Positions 1-5,809 of a stretch of 8,394 nucleotides of DNA are shown one piece after another (within the stretch, counting starts at the first letter, position 1; every line of letters begins with the position of its first letter). The translations under genes were made by a program, and so were the position numbers. The stretch lies in assembly GCA_023442635.1 (NCBI GenBank), contig JAEZYR010000057.1, positions 1 to 8,394 on the forward strand. The letters are read 5' to 3'. The DNA comes from Bacillota bacterium. Its GTDB lineage: Bacteria; Bacillota; Clostridia; Saccharofermentanales; Fastidiosipilaceae. The notes under the pieces were generated by a model. It did not search any database. It had not been told where the DNA came from and was given only the letters and a program-made list of their open reading frames with translations.

Positions 1-956
1 GTAAGACTGTGGGTGTTGTCGGTGAGTCTGGTTGTGGTAAGTCTGTTACCTCCCTCTCCATCATGCAGCTGCTCCAGCGCCCCCAGGGACAAATTGTCTC
101 GGGTGCTATCCGTCTGAATACAGGGGAGCAGAGTGTCGATATTGCCAAGATGCCTCTGTCGGCTGTGCAAAAGATACGCGGCAACGAAGTTTCGATGATC
201 TTCCAGGAGCCGATGACGAGCTTGAACCCCGTCTTCAAAATCGGCGCTCAGATTGACGAAGTCATCGCCTTACACAACCCTGATATGAGCAAGGAAGCGG
301 TACGCCAGCGGACGATGGAGATGCTGCATCTCGTTCAGATCGCCAACGCTGAGGCCGTCTGTGACATGTACCCCCACCAGCTTTCGGGTGGTATGCGTCA
401 GCGCATCTGTATCGCGATTGCTTTGGCCTGCAATCCTGCGCTGATTATCGCGGATGAGCCAACGACGGCTCTTGACGTCACCATCCAGGCTCAAATTCTC
501 GATATCCTGCGCCGCCTCAAGGATAAAATCAACAGCTCCATCATGCTAATCACCCATGACTTGGGCGTTATTGCTGAGATGGCAGATTTGGTTGTGGTTA
601 TGTATGCTGGCCGCGTCGTCGAGATGGGAACGGTTCACGAAGTTTTCCAACAGCCAAGCCATCCTTACACCATTGGTCTGATGGCCTCAAAGCCTGTCAT
701 TTCGCGTCGTGTGGATCGCCTCTATAGCATCCCAGGCAAGGTTCCCAACCCGATTGATATGCCAGACTACTGCTACTTCAGAGATCGCTGCGACCGTACC
801 CGTCCCGCCTGCCAAGGCGCTTACCCTGGCATGTTTGCCTTGTCCGATACGCACTGGGTAGCCTGCTATTGCTATGACGACCATCCCGAGGTTGCCGCTG
901 CTAAGACGGTTCGGACAGCCGAATTGGCGAAGGCCGCTAGCAAGCAAAAAGCCTGA
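1..956 (+). CDS. oppD: Peptide ABC transporter ATP-binding protein, OppD/DppD type (5' end cut by window)
   Basis: ATPase subunit of an oligopeptide/dipeptide (or nickel-type) ABC importer, acting at the cytoplasmic face of the membrane with a partner ATPase and two permeases. The reading frame is open from base 3, and the first visible residues (KTVGVVGESGCGKS) already include Walker A, so about 35-45 N-terminal residues lie outside the window. The GTG at 9 is internal, not the start. Seen in order: Walker A GESGCGKS (21-44), Q-loop IFQEPMTSLNP (near 204), ABC signature LSGGMRQR (381-404), Walker B LIIADEP (441-461) and the switch His in ITHDLGV (555). The C-terminal oligo_HPY extension begins with SHPYT and holds a C-x5-C-x6-C cluster followed by a CxC pair. 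In this family such cysteines can bind a 4Fe-4S cluster. The tail is Ala/Lys-rich. A second ATPase gene follows after 38 nt, so the two are co-transcribed. The exact substrate (oligo- versus dipeptide) cannot be told from this. Confidence 0.95.
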   Translation, partial: KTVGVVGESGCGKSVTSLSIMQLLQRPQGQIVSGAIRLNTGEQSVDIAKMPLSAVQKIRGNEVSMIFQEPMTSLNPVFKIGAQIDEVIALHNPDMSKEAVRQRTMEMLHLVQIANAEAVCDMYPHQLSGGMRQRICIAIALACNPALIIADEPTTALDVTIQAQILDILRRLKDKINSSIMLITHDLGVIAEMADLVVVMYAGRVVEMGTVHEVFQQPSHPYTIGLMASKPVISRRVDRLYSIPGKVPNPIDMPDYCYFRDRCDRTRPACQGAYPGMFALSDTHWVACYCYDDHPEVAAAKTVRTAELAKAASKQKA

Positions 957-974
957 GCCCTTTGGACCAAGAGA

Positions 975-982
975 GAAGGAGG
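975..982 (+). promoter_or_regulatory. Ribosome binding site of the oppF-like gene
   Basis: GAAGGAGG lies 12 nt before the ATG at 995. It decides the start. A TTG at 962 is in frame and would add 11 residues, but it sits upstream of this site and has no Shine-Dalgarno sequence of its own. The spacing is slightly long. Confidence 0.7.
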
Positions 983-994
983 CAAGTTTTCATC

Positions 995-2323
995 ATGAAT
1001 ACACCCAAAGCTGAGAATTCTTTTCAGCCATCTCCCGAAAAAACTCTGGCTGTGGCGAGCCCCCAGGCGGAAGAGCAGCAAAAAGCCGAGCGCTTGAGCA
1101 AAAAGAATAATGGCGAAGTGATCCTCGAGGTCAAGGGTCTTCAAACCTATTTCCCAATTAAGGGTGGCATGCTGCAGCGTGTTGTCGGCCATGTTAAGGC
1201 CGTTGACGGCATTTCTTTCCAACTGCGCAAAGGCCAGACCATGGGTCTTGTTGGCGAATCTGGTTGTGGCAAAACAACAGCAGGTCGAAGCATCTTGCGC
1301 CTGACCGAGAAAACGGGCGGAGAAGTGCTTTTCCGTGGCCAAGATATCTACAAGCTTTCGCGCAAAGACATGCGCGAAATGCGCACGAAGATGCAGATCA
1401 TCTTCCAGGATCCCTATTCCAGCCTTTCGCCTCGCTTGCCCGTCGGTGAAATCATTGGTGAAGCAGCACGGGAGCACCAGATTGTCCCCAAAGACCAATT
1501 GGATGCTTATATTGAGCAAATCATGGTGAACTGTGGTCTGCAGAGCTACCACCGCGACCGCTATCCTCACGAGTTTAGCGGCGGTCAGAGACAGCGTATT
1601 TGTATTGCCCGCGCCCTTGCACTCAATCCTGAATTCATCGTCTGCGACGAGCCTGTCTCCGCTTTGGACGTTTCTATTCAGGCACAGATCATCAACCTCT
1701 TGATGGATCTACAGGCACAGTACGACTTGACCTATCTCTTTATTTCCCATGACCTCTCCGTCGTGGAACATATTTCCGACATCATAGGCGTTATGTACTT
1801 GGGCAATATGGTGGAGTTCGGAAGCAAAGAAGACATCTTTGCCCAGCCGCTACATCCTTATACTCAGGCTCTGTTCTCGGCTATCCCGATTCCTGACCCG
1901 GACAGCAAAATGAACCGCATCTTGCTTGAGGGAACGGTTCCTTCACCTGCTAACCCACCCAAGGGTTGCAAATTCCACACGCGTTGCCGCCACTGCATGA
2001 GCATTTGCCGCGAAGTGCCGCCACCCGTCTACGAAGTCGCACCAGGCCACCGAGTTTGCTGCCATTTGTACGAAGGCTGCCCCGTGATCGAGGACGAGAG
2101 CCTAGCACGGGTTGAATTGGGCGCTCACGAGCATTTGCGTGAGGCCGTTTCTGAGCCTGTTGTTGCCCAGACTGCGGCTGTGGCTGGCGAGAAATCTGAG
2201 CATGTAGAACTTGAACAGGCCGAGCTAGAGGACAAGCAGATCGTTCAAGCTGAAGAGGGGCGTCAGGAGATCCAGGAAGAAGAGGTCCTGCAACCTGATC
2301 CTTCGAGTGCTCAACCGCGCTAA
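995..2323 (+). CDS. oppF: Peptide ABC transporter ATP-binding protein, OppF/DppF type, with terminal extensions
   Basis: Second ATPase of the same peptide importer; OppD and OppF form the nucleotide-binding heterodimer that powers uptake. The protein is 442 residues, against about 320-330 for typical OppF. Seen in order: a charged, low-complexity extension (1-40), the ABC domain starting at EVILEVKGL, Walker A GESGCGKTT (87-95), Q-loop IIFQDPYSSL (135-144), signature FSGGQRQR (194-201), Walker B FIVCDEP (214-220) and switch His252. The oligo_HPY region begins at HPYT (287-290). It is followed by C325-x5-C331-x6-C338 and C355/C356, the same spacing as in the upstream ATPase and compatible with an iron-sulfur site. 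Residues 365-442 form a Glu/Gln/Val-rich acidic tail not normal for the family. No frameshift is seen. The stop TAA is followed at once by the ATG of the next gene. The OppF versus DppF distinction is not resolvable from sequence alone. Confidence 0.95.
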   Translation: MNTPKAENSFQPSPEKTLAVASPQAEEQQKAERLSKKNNGEVILEVKGLQTYFPIKGGMLQRVVGHVKAVDGISFQLRKGQTMGLVGESGCGKTTAGRSILRLTEKTGGEVLFRGQDIYKLSRKDMREMRTKMQIIFQDPYSSLSPRLPVGEIIGEAAREHQIVPKDQLDAYIEQIMVNCGLQSYHRDRYPHEFSGGQRQRICIARALALNPEFIVCDEPVSALDVSIQAQIINLLMDLQAQYDLTYLFISHDLSVVEHISDIIGVMYLGNMVEFGSKEDIFAQPLHPYTQALFSAIPIPDPDSKMNRILLEGTVPSPANPPKGCKFHTRCRHCMSICREVPPPVYEVAPGHRVCCHLYEGCPVIEDESLARVELGAHEHLREAVSEPVVAQTAAVAGEKSEHVELEQAELEDKQIVQAEEGRQEIQEEEVLQPDPSSAQPR

Positions 2324-2881
2324 ATGATGAAAAAATCCTCTGAGGCATCTTCAGAGCTGAACCGAGTAGGGCAGAACATAGAGCCAAGCGCAGCGTGCCA
2401 AGCCAAGCCCAGTGCCCAAAATGGCGCGTCGCGCAAGGCCAAAAAGCATCGACAGCCCTCTTATGATGACGGGCGTGTGATAGCTGACATGTCACAAGTA
2501 GGTGAAGCTATGGAGGCTGGCAGTGGTTTGGGCGGCCTCGGCTTGTTGGGGCAATTTCGACCTCCGCAAGGCTGGCAGAGGGCTAGAGCCAAGGCCAATC
2601 TTGAACAACAGCGTTGGCTCAACGAAAGAGCCAGGCAGTGTCAAGCTCTTGATGCTGAGCTTCAAGAAGCAGGCTACAGCGAAGACGAACGCATTGCCTA
2701 TCTAGAGCAAGCTGGTCTTCTGCGGGATCCTTTTTCGACTCGAAATCAGGCGCCCAAATTAAGCAAGCGCGAAAGTCTCTCCATTACCCTCAACGCTATT
2801 TTGGCTGGCTTGCTGGTCGCGGCCGTGTACATCCTAGCTTTTGGCCTTTTAGCGCTGCTCCTCTACTTCCTTTGGAAGTAG
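2324..2881 (+). CDS. Uncharacterised tail-anchored membrane protein coupled to oppF
   Basis: A 185-residue protein that I do not recognise. The start ATG is adjacent to the oppF stop (TAAATGATG) and no good Shine-Dalgarno sequence precedes it, so translation probably depends on re-initiation by ribosomes finishing oppF. ATG 2327 is an equally possible start. Residues 1-45 are hydrophilic, Ser/Ala/Lys-rich and probably disordered. SYDDGRVIADMS (46-57) looks like a conserved short motif, resembling small hypothetical membrane proteins of Clostridia as I remember them. Residues 60-80 are Gly-rich. Residues 90-130 (QQRWLNERARQCQALDAELQEAG) are predicted helical and charged. Residues 154-183 form one long hydrophobic helix, ending YFLWK at the C terminus. 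There is no signal peptide. The layout suggests a cytoplasmic domain anchored by its tail. Its operon position suggests a tie to the transporter, for example in assembly or regulation, but no function can be assigned. The last five codons lie in a tandem repeat. Confidence 0.85.
   Translation: MMKKSSEASSELNRVGQNIEPSAACQAKPSAQNGASRKAKKHRQPSYDDGRVIADMSQVGEAMEAGSGLGGLGLLGQFRPPQGWQRARAKANLEQQRWLNERARQCQALDAELQEAGYSEDERIAYLEQAGLLRDPFSTRNQAPKLSKRESLSITLNAILAGLLVAAVYILAFGLLALLLYFLWK
2863..2881 (+). repeat. Perfect inverted repeat over the stop codon
   Basis: CTACTTCC-TTT-GGAAGTAG is a perfect 8-bp stem with a 3-nt loop, ending on the TAG stop. The outer half of the stem exists only in the gene-borne copy of the tandem repeat; in copy 2 only TTCC/GGAA can pair. 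No T-tract follows, so it is not a standard intrinsic terminator. Confidence 0.6.
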
Positions 2882-2945
2882 GGCAGAAGCACTAAAAGTT
2901 CCTTTGGAAGTAGGGCAGAAGCGCTAAAAGTTTCTTTGGAAGTAG
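2867..2945 (+). repeat. 32-bp tandem repeat, about 2.5 copies, spanning the end of the preceding gene
   Basis: Copy 1 is 2867-2898 and copy 2 is 2899-2930, identical except for one A/G change in GCACTAAAAG versus GCGCTAAAAG. Copy 3 (2931-2945) keeps TTTCTTTGGAAGTAG and then diverges. Each copy starts with the codons for Phe-Leu-Trp-Lys-stop (TTC CTT TGG AAG TAG, with TTT for TTC in copy 3), so the gene's 3' end including its stop has been duplicated downstream. The period is not a multiple of three. The near-identity of copies 1 and 2 suggests a recent slippage or duplication event. Confidence 0.9.
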
Positions 2946-2960
2946 AGTAAGCAAAGGAAC
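2898..2960 (+). repeat. Separated 9-bp inverted repeat downstream of the oppF operon
   Basis: GTTCCTTTG (2898-2906) is the exact reverse complement of CAAAGGAAC (2952-2960), with a 45-nt loop that includes the rest of the tandem repeat. It could give a transcript end structure in the absence of a clear intrinsic terminator, or it could be chance. The remainder of this 193-bp intergenic stretch (2961-3049) holds no recognisable gene. Confidence 0.35.
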
Positions 2961-3043
2961 TAGGGGGCTAGGCAAAGCTACTTGTTTTGCGCTTTAACTT
3001 CGCAGTCCCCATTGTTCAGCATGCTTTTGACCTTCGGCTGTCT

Positions 3044-3072
3044 TACAATAAGCAGCTAATAGAAAGCTGCTT
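3044..3072 (+). promoter_or_regulatory. Possible -10 element followed by an 8-bp hairpin in the leader of the transglutaminase-like gene
   Basis: TACAAT (3044-3049) resembles a -10 box, but no -35 is found at proper spacing; the TTGACC at 3027 is only 11 nt away. Directly after it, AAGCAGCT (3050-3057) and AGCTGCTT (3065-3072) form a perfect 8-bp inverted repeat with a 7-nt loop. It could be an operator or a transcript hairpin. It would occupy the space just before the ATG at 3075, which favours the ATG at 3093 as the start. Confidence 0.35.
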
Positions 3073-3092
3073 GTATGGAGAAAGAGAAGCCT

Positions 3093-5621
3093 ATGGGTCA
3101 GCCAGAATCGTTTTCTTTATTGCCTGCTTTTTCGCCTGCTTTTTGGCAGGAACTCGAAAGCCTATACGCAGATCGGGTCGCTTGCCTTCAACTGCACTGG
3201 CAAAGCGATTTAGCTGCCTTCGGCATCGAAAATAGAGAGCCCCAAGCTTTCTGGCAACTTTGTATGCTGCTGGAACATCTGTGGCAGAGCCTAGACCGTG
3301 GCGACCAGGCTATCTTTGGGCGAGGGGGGCTTGTCGCGCATTTTTTGAGCAGCTGTCGAGCCTATCAGCTGACCCCCGATTACTTGTGCAGAAGGCCAGA
3401 GCAGCGTGATCTTTTGCTCTGGCACTATCTTTTGGCCATTCGTGTCAATGAAGAAACGCCCTATCCTGAAGACTTGGCCTATTTGCAGCAAGAACTGCAG
3501 CAGGCACTGCCACAAGAAGCCTACAAAAGCGGCAGCAACTTAGCGCTAGCCGTGAATGCCTGGCTGACACAGCAGATTTACTATGAGCCGACAGACAGTC
3601 GCACCTTGGGGGCCTTGGCTACTTTGTGGCGAGGGCGTGGGCGCTGTGGCGAAGAGTCGACCTTGCTCGTGCGAGCGCTCAGGGCTGTTGGCTTGCCAGC
3701 AAGGCAGTGCTATGTGCCACGCTGGCTTCATATGGATGACAACCACGCCTGGGTTGAAGTCTGGGCGGATGGAGCTTGGCATCACATGGGGGCAGCTGAA
3801 GCTGAGCCAGCACTAGATCACGCCTGGTATAACGAAGCCGCCCAATCTGCCCCGCTTATGGTGGCGCGGCGCTATGGCTTACCCCTCCGCCAGGATCCTG
3901 AGAAGAGGGCCTTTTTGCCCTGGAATGGGAAGGCCTTCCAGTTGCTCAATGTCACATCAGCTTATGTTGCAACAAGGCGCATAGATTTTGACGTAGAAGT
4001 CGAGCGCGAAGCTGAGTTGAGTCTCTACCTTCCTAACTTTGGGCGCCTAGATCCCTTGTGGAGCGTCCAGTTGCCACGGGGGCGGCAGGTGGGAACTTGG
4101 CAGAGCGGCCAAGTGACTTTGCTTTTGCGCTATCGCTCCCAGCAGGAAAGCTGCTGCTACCTGTTGCCTGCAGAGGCAACGCCCATCACGTTCAGCCTGG
4201 AGCAAGGGCGTTTTAGCTGTCAGGTAGGCGAAAAACGACTTGAGGCGCTTCAACTGAGTGAGGCCCAAACCCTGGTCTTTCACTGGCCAGTAGCAGCTCC
4301 AGCCTCAGCGTGGCCTCCTCATATGGCGGCACTAGGGGCTTTGGGCGTCGACTCTTTGCAAAATGAAGAGCAGCCCCCAACCGCCAATTGGGCGGCTGAC
4401 TTCAGCCTGGCTGAAGCAGGTATTTCAGAACCCGAGGCGGTACGGACTTTTATCACGGCAGAACTGGCTCTAGCGGCCAAAAAATGGCCGAGCATGCAGC
4501 AGCGCTTAAGGCATTTTGACGAGCTGCTGCGAGGGGAGGATGCCGAGCGCTATGCCTTACTTCTCAGCAGTTTGCGGCGCAAGGATCTTGTCGATGTGGC
4601 CTGGCCCCTACTGGAAGAGCGTGTCGAGCGATGGAAGAGAGAGGAAGCCCTTTGGCAGACAAGGGCAGCGGGCTTGGATACAAACTCTATTCGCAGCTGG
4701 CAACTCAGCCCAAGGGTGGCTGATGAGGCCTTAGACACAAGCCTTGTGGCTGGCGACACTGCAGGTCAAAAGCCAGCGGAAAGAGAAGCCTTAGCCTTTT
4801 GGGCTGAGCGTTGGCAAATCGCAAGCGACCCCATGCAGTGCCGTTACTTGCTGGGCGAAATCGCTGCTGACCCTGCCGCCGATCGTCGCGAAGGGGTGGA
4901 GGCAGCGACGAGATATACCCCTTACCGACGCCTTTTTTATGTTTTGTACCAGGCCATGCAGAAGCAAGAAGCCGTCAGCTTTAATCGCTTGAGTTTAGAT
5001 GTGGCAGCCGTTGCTTTGCTGCGCGAATGGGGCTACCCAGCGCGCTTGTTGCCTCTGGGGCGGGGACTAGCCTGTTATTGGCAAGGCCAGTGGCAAAACT
5101 TACCTAGGCATCCGAAAGAGCTTCTTGCTCCTGAAACCATGAGCTCAGAAGAAAGAGATCTTTCGACTAAAGACCCCAGTGCGCCAAAAGCAAAGAACAG
5201 CCTTATAGCTTCTGACGGTGCAGGGAAGGAGCCGGTTTGCGACTTGCCAAGCGTGCTTTGTTCATGCCACTTTGGGCTCAAATGGCGGGACGACGCTTGT
5301 TTCTCGCCGTTGCATCCAGAACAACTTGAGCAAATGCTCTATGGGCGAGATTGGACGGTGAGTGCGTTGAGCCAGACTTCCGAAAGCGTCTTATCGGCGG
5401 AGGATATGCGATTAACAGCTACAGCAGGGGATGGATATCAGCTTAGCTTAGCCCCAGGTAGCTACCGCCTGACCCTGGTACAACATCGAGTGGGAGAGAC
5501 TTTGGCTCTATGCCTTCCTTTTGCAGTTCCGCATCTCGAAGAGCACACAGCTGCCGTTCTAGACTTAGGTGATGGCCGCGCGTTACAGCTTCGCCTAGAG
5601 ATAGAAAAAGGGCTTGCCTGA
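3093..5621 (+). CDS. Transglutaminase-like (papain-fold) protein, cytoplasmic, with a second degenerate lobe
   Basis: An 842-residue protein of the bacterial transglutaminase-like superfamily, whose members are usually thiol peptidases or cross-linking enzymes. The start at 3093 is preferred because GGAG (3077-3080) and GAG (3084-3086) precede it. The in-frame ATG at 3075 adds six residues but has no Shine-Dalgarno sequence and abuts a hairpin. Residues 1-140 are mostly helical. The core (about 145-250) has GRCGEES with the candidate nucleophile Cys185, NHAWVEVW with His218, and WHHMGAAEAEP with Glu236/Glu238 where many relatives have Asp. A beta domain follows (about 285-400), then a helical region (435-525). 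LSPRVADE (538-545) precedes a second lobe (about 570-670) containing ALLREWGYPARLLP and ACYWQGQWQNL. This resembles a transglutaminase half but lacks Cys and His. A Ser/Lys/Glu-rich linker (680-715) and a C-terminal beta region (750-842) complete it. The architecture recalls large secreted Bacteroidetes proteins, yet no signal peptide or membrane segment is visible here. The substrate is unknown. Confidence 0.9.
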   Translation: MGQPESFSLLPAFSPAFWQELESLYADRVACLQLHWQSDLAAFGIENREPQAFWQLCMLLEHLWQSLDRGDQAIFGRGGLVAHFLSSCRAYQLTPDYLCRRPEQRDLLLWHYLLAIRVNEETPYPEDLAYLQQELQQALPQEAYKSGSNLALAVNAWLTQQIYYEPTDSRTLGALATLWRGRGRCGEESTLLVRALRAVGLPARQCYVPRWLHMDDNHAWVEVWADGAWHHMGAAEAEPALDHAWYNEAAQSAPLMVARRYGLPLRQDPEKRAFLPWNGKAFQLLNVTSAYVATRRIDFDVEVEREAELSLYLPNFGRLDPLWSVQLPRGRQVGTWQSGQVTLLLRYRSQQESCCYLLPAEATPITFSLEQGRFSCQVGEKRLEALQLSEAQTLVFHWPVAAPASAWPPHMAALGALGVDSLQNEEQPPTANWAADFSLAEAGISEPEAVRTFITAELALAAKKWPSMQQRLRHFDELLRGEDAERYALLLSSLRRKDLVDVAWPLLEERVERWKREEALWQTRAAGLDTNSIRSWQLSPRVADEALDTSLVAGDTAGQKPAEREALAFWAERWQIASDPMQCRYLLGEIAADPAADRREGVEAATRYTPYRRLFYVLYQAMQKQEAVSFNRLSLDVAAVALLREWGYPARLLPLGRGLACYWQGQWQNLPRHPKELLAPETMSSEERDLSTKDPSAPKAKNSLIASDGAGKEPVCDLPSVLCSCHFGLKWRDDACFSPLHPEQLEQMLYGRDWTVSALSQTSESVLSAEDMRLTATAGDGYQLSLAPGSYRLTLVQHRVGETLALCLPFAVPHLEEHTAAVLDLGDGRALQLRLEIEKGLA

Positions 5622-5717
5622 GCGGCGCGTGCCGAAAGCGCCAGGCTTCAGCGGCAAGCCTCGGGTCTAGGCTTGAGCCTAAGGAACAGGTTAAGACCCA
5701 GAACCAGAGGCAGGTCT
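5611..5717 (+). repeat. Cluster of overlapping inverted repeats across a gene end and intergenic region
   Basis: GGCTTGCC (5611-5618) pairs with GGCAAGCC (5653-5660), and inside it GGCGC (5624-5628) pairs with GCGCC (5638-5642). AGGCTT (5643-5648) can instead pair with AAGCCT (5656-5661). TAGGC-TTGA-GCCTA (5668-5681) is a further hairpin. AGACC (5694-5698) can pair with GGTCT at 5664-5668 (6 bp as GGGTCT/AGACCC) or with GGTCT at 5713-5717. The stop TGA (5619-5621) lies in the first loop. No T-tract follows, so a classical intrinsic terminator is not supported. It may be a factor-dependent terminator, an mRNA 3' stabiliser or an alternative-fold leader. I see no known riboswitch signature. Confidence 0.55.
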
Positions 5718-5745
5718 AAACGCCGTTGTGTCTTGAGGGAATGCA

Positions 5746-5773
5746 TTCAAAACGCTAAACTTATAACTATTAT
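5746..5773 (+). promoter_or_regulatory. Candidate sigma-A-type promoter for the flavodoxin gene
   Basis: TTCAAA (5746-5751) and TATTAT (5768-5773) are separated by 16 nt, in an AT-rich patch that contrasts with its surroundings. Transcription would start about 25-30 nt ahead of the flavodoxin ATG. An overlapping TATAAC (5762-5767) lacks a well-placed -35. If this is the only promoter, the structured region upstream is not part of the flavodoxin mRNA. Confidence 0.5.
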
Positions 5774-5798
5774 CCGATTGGAAGTTCGTGGTGAATCT

Positions 5799-5805
5799 AG
5801 GAGGG
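5799..5805 (+). promoter_or_regulatory. Strong ribosome binding site of the flavodoxin gene
   Basis: AGGAGGG sits just ahead of the ATG at 5810, with 5 nt between AGGAGG and the start codon. It fixes the start and suggests efficient translation. Confidence 0.85.
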
Positions 5806-5809
5806 TTCT

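Noticed and set aside
962..994. TTG start for OppF adding 11 residues
   Set aside because: No Shine-Dalgarno sequence before it, whereas GAAGGAGG precedes the ATG at 995. The added residues are encoded over that ribosome binding site.
872..1570. Long open frame on the - strand (232 codons) opposite the two transporter ATPases
   Set aside because: It lies antisense to well-conserved ATPase coding sequence including Walker A and the Q-loop, and its product shows no recognisable domain. It is a shadow of the real genes.
1950..2495. Open frame on the - strand (181 codons) across the oppF end
   Set aside because: Opposite two genes on the + strand, with Arg/Gln/Pro-rich composition typical of antisense translation and no plausible signals.
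2867..2945. CRISPR-like array
   Set aside because: The units are contiguous with no spacers between them and the first lies inside a gene, so it is a simple tandem duplication.
3027..3049. TTGACC...TACAAT promoter
   Set aside because: The two boxes are only 11 nt apart, too close for a sigma-70-type promoter.
2987..3235. 82-codon + strand frame overlapping the start of the transglutaminase-like gene
   Set aside because: Out of frame with a well-supported gene, no ribosome binding site, and no domain. Its hydrophobic run is a frame-shifted reading of the real gene's start.
5611..5700. Intrinsic terminator for the transglutaminase-like gene
   Set aside because: Strong stems are present but no T-tract follows any of them, so only an inverted-repeat cluster is claimed.
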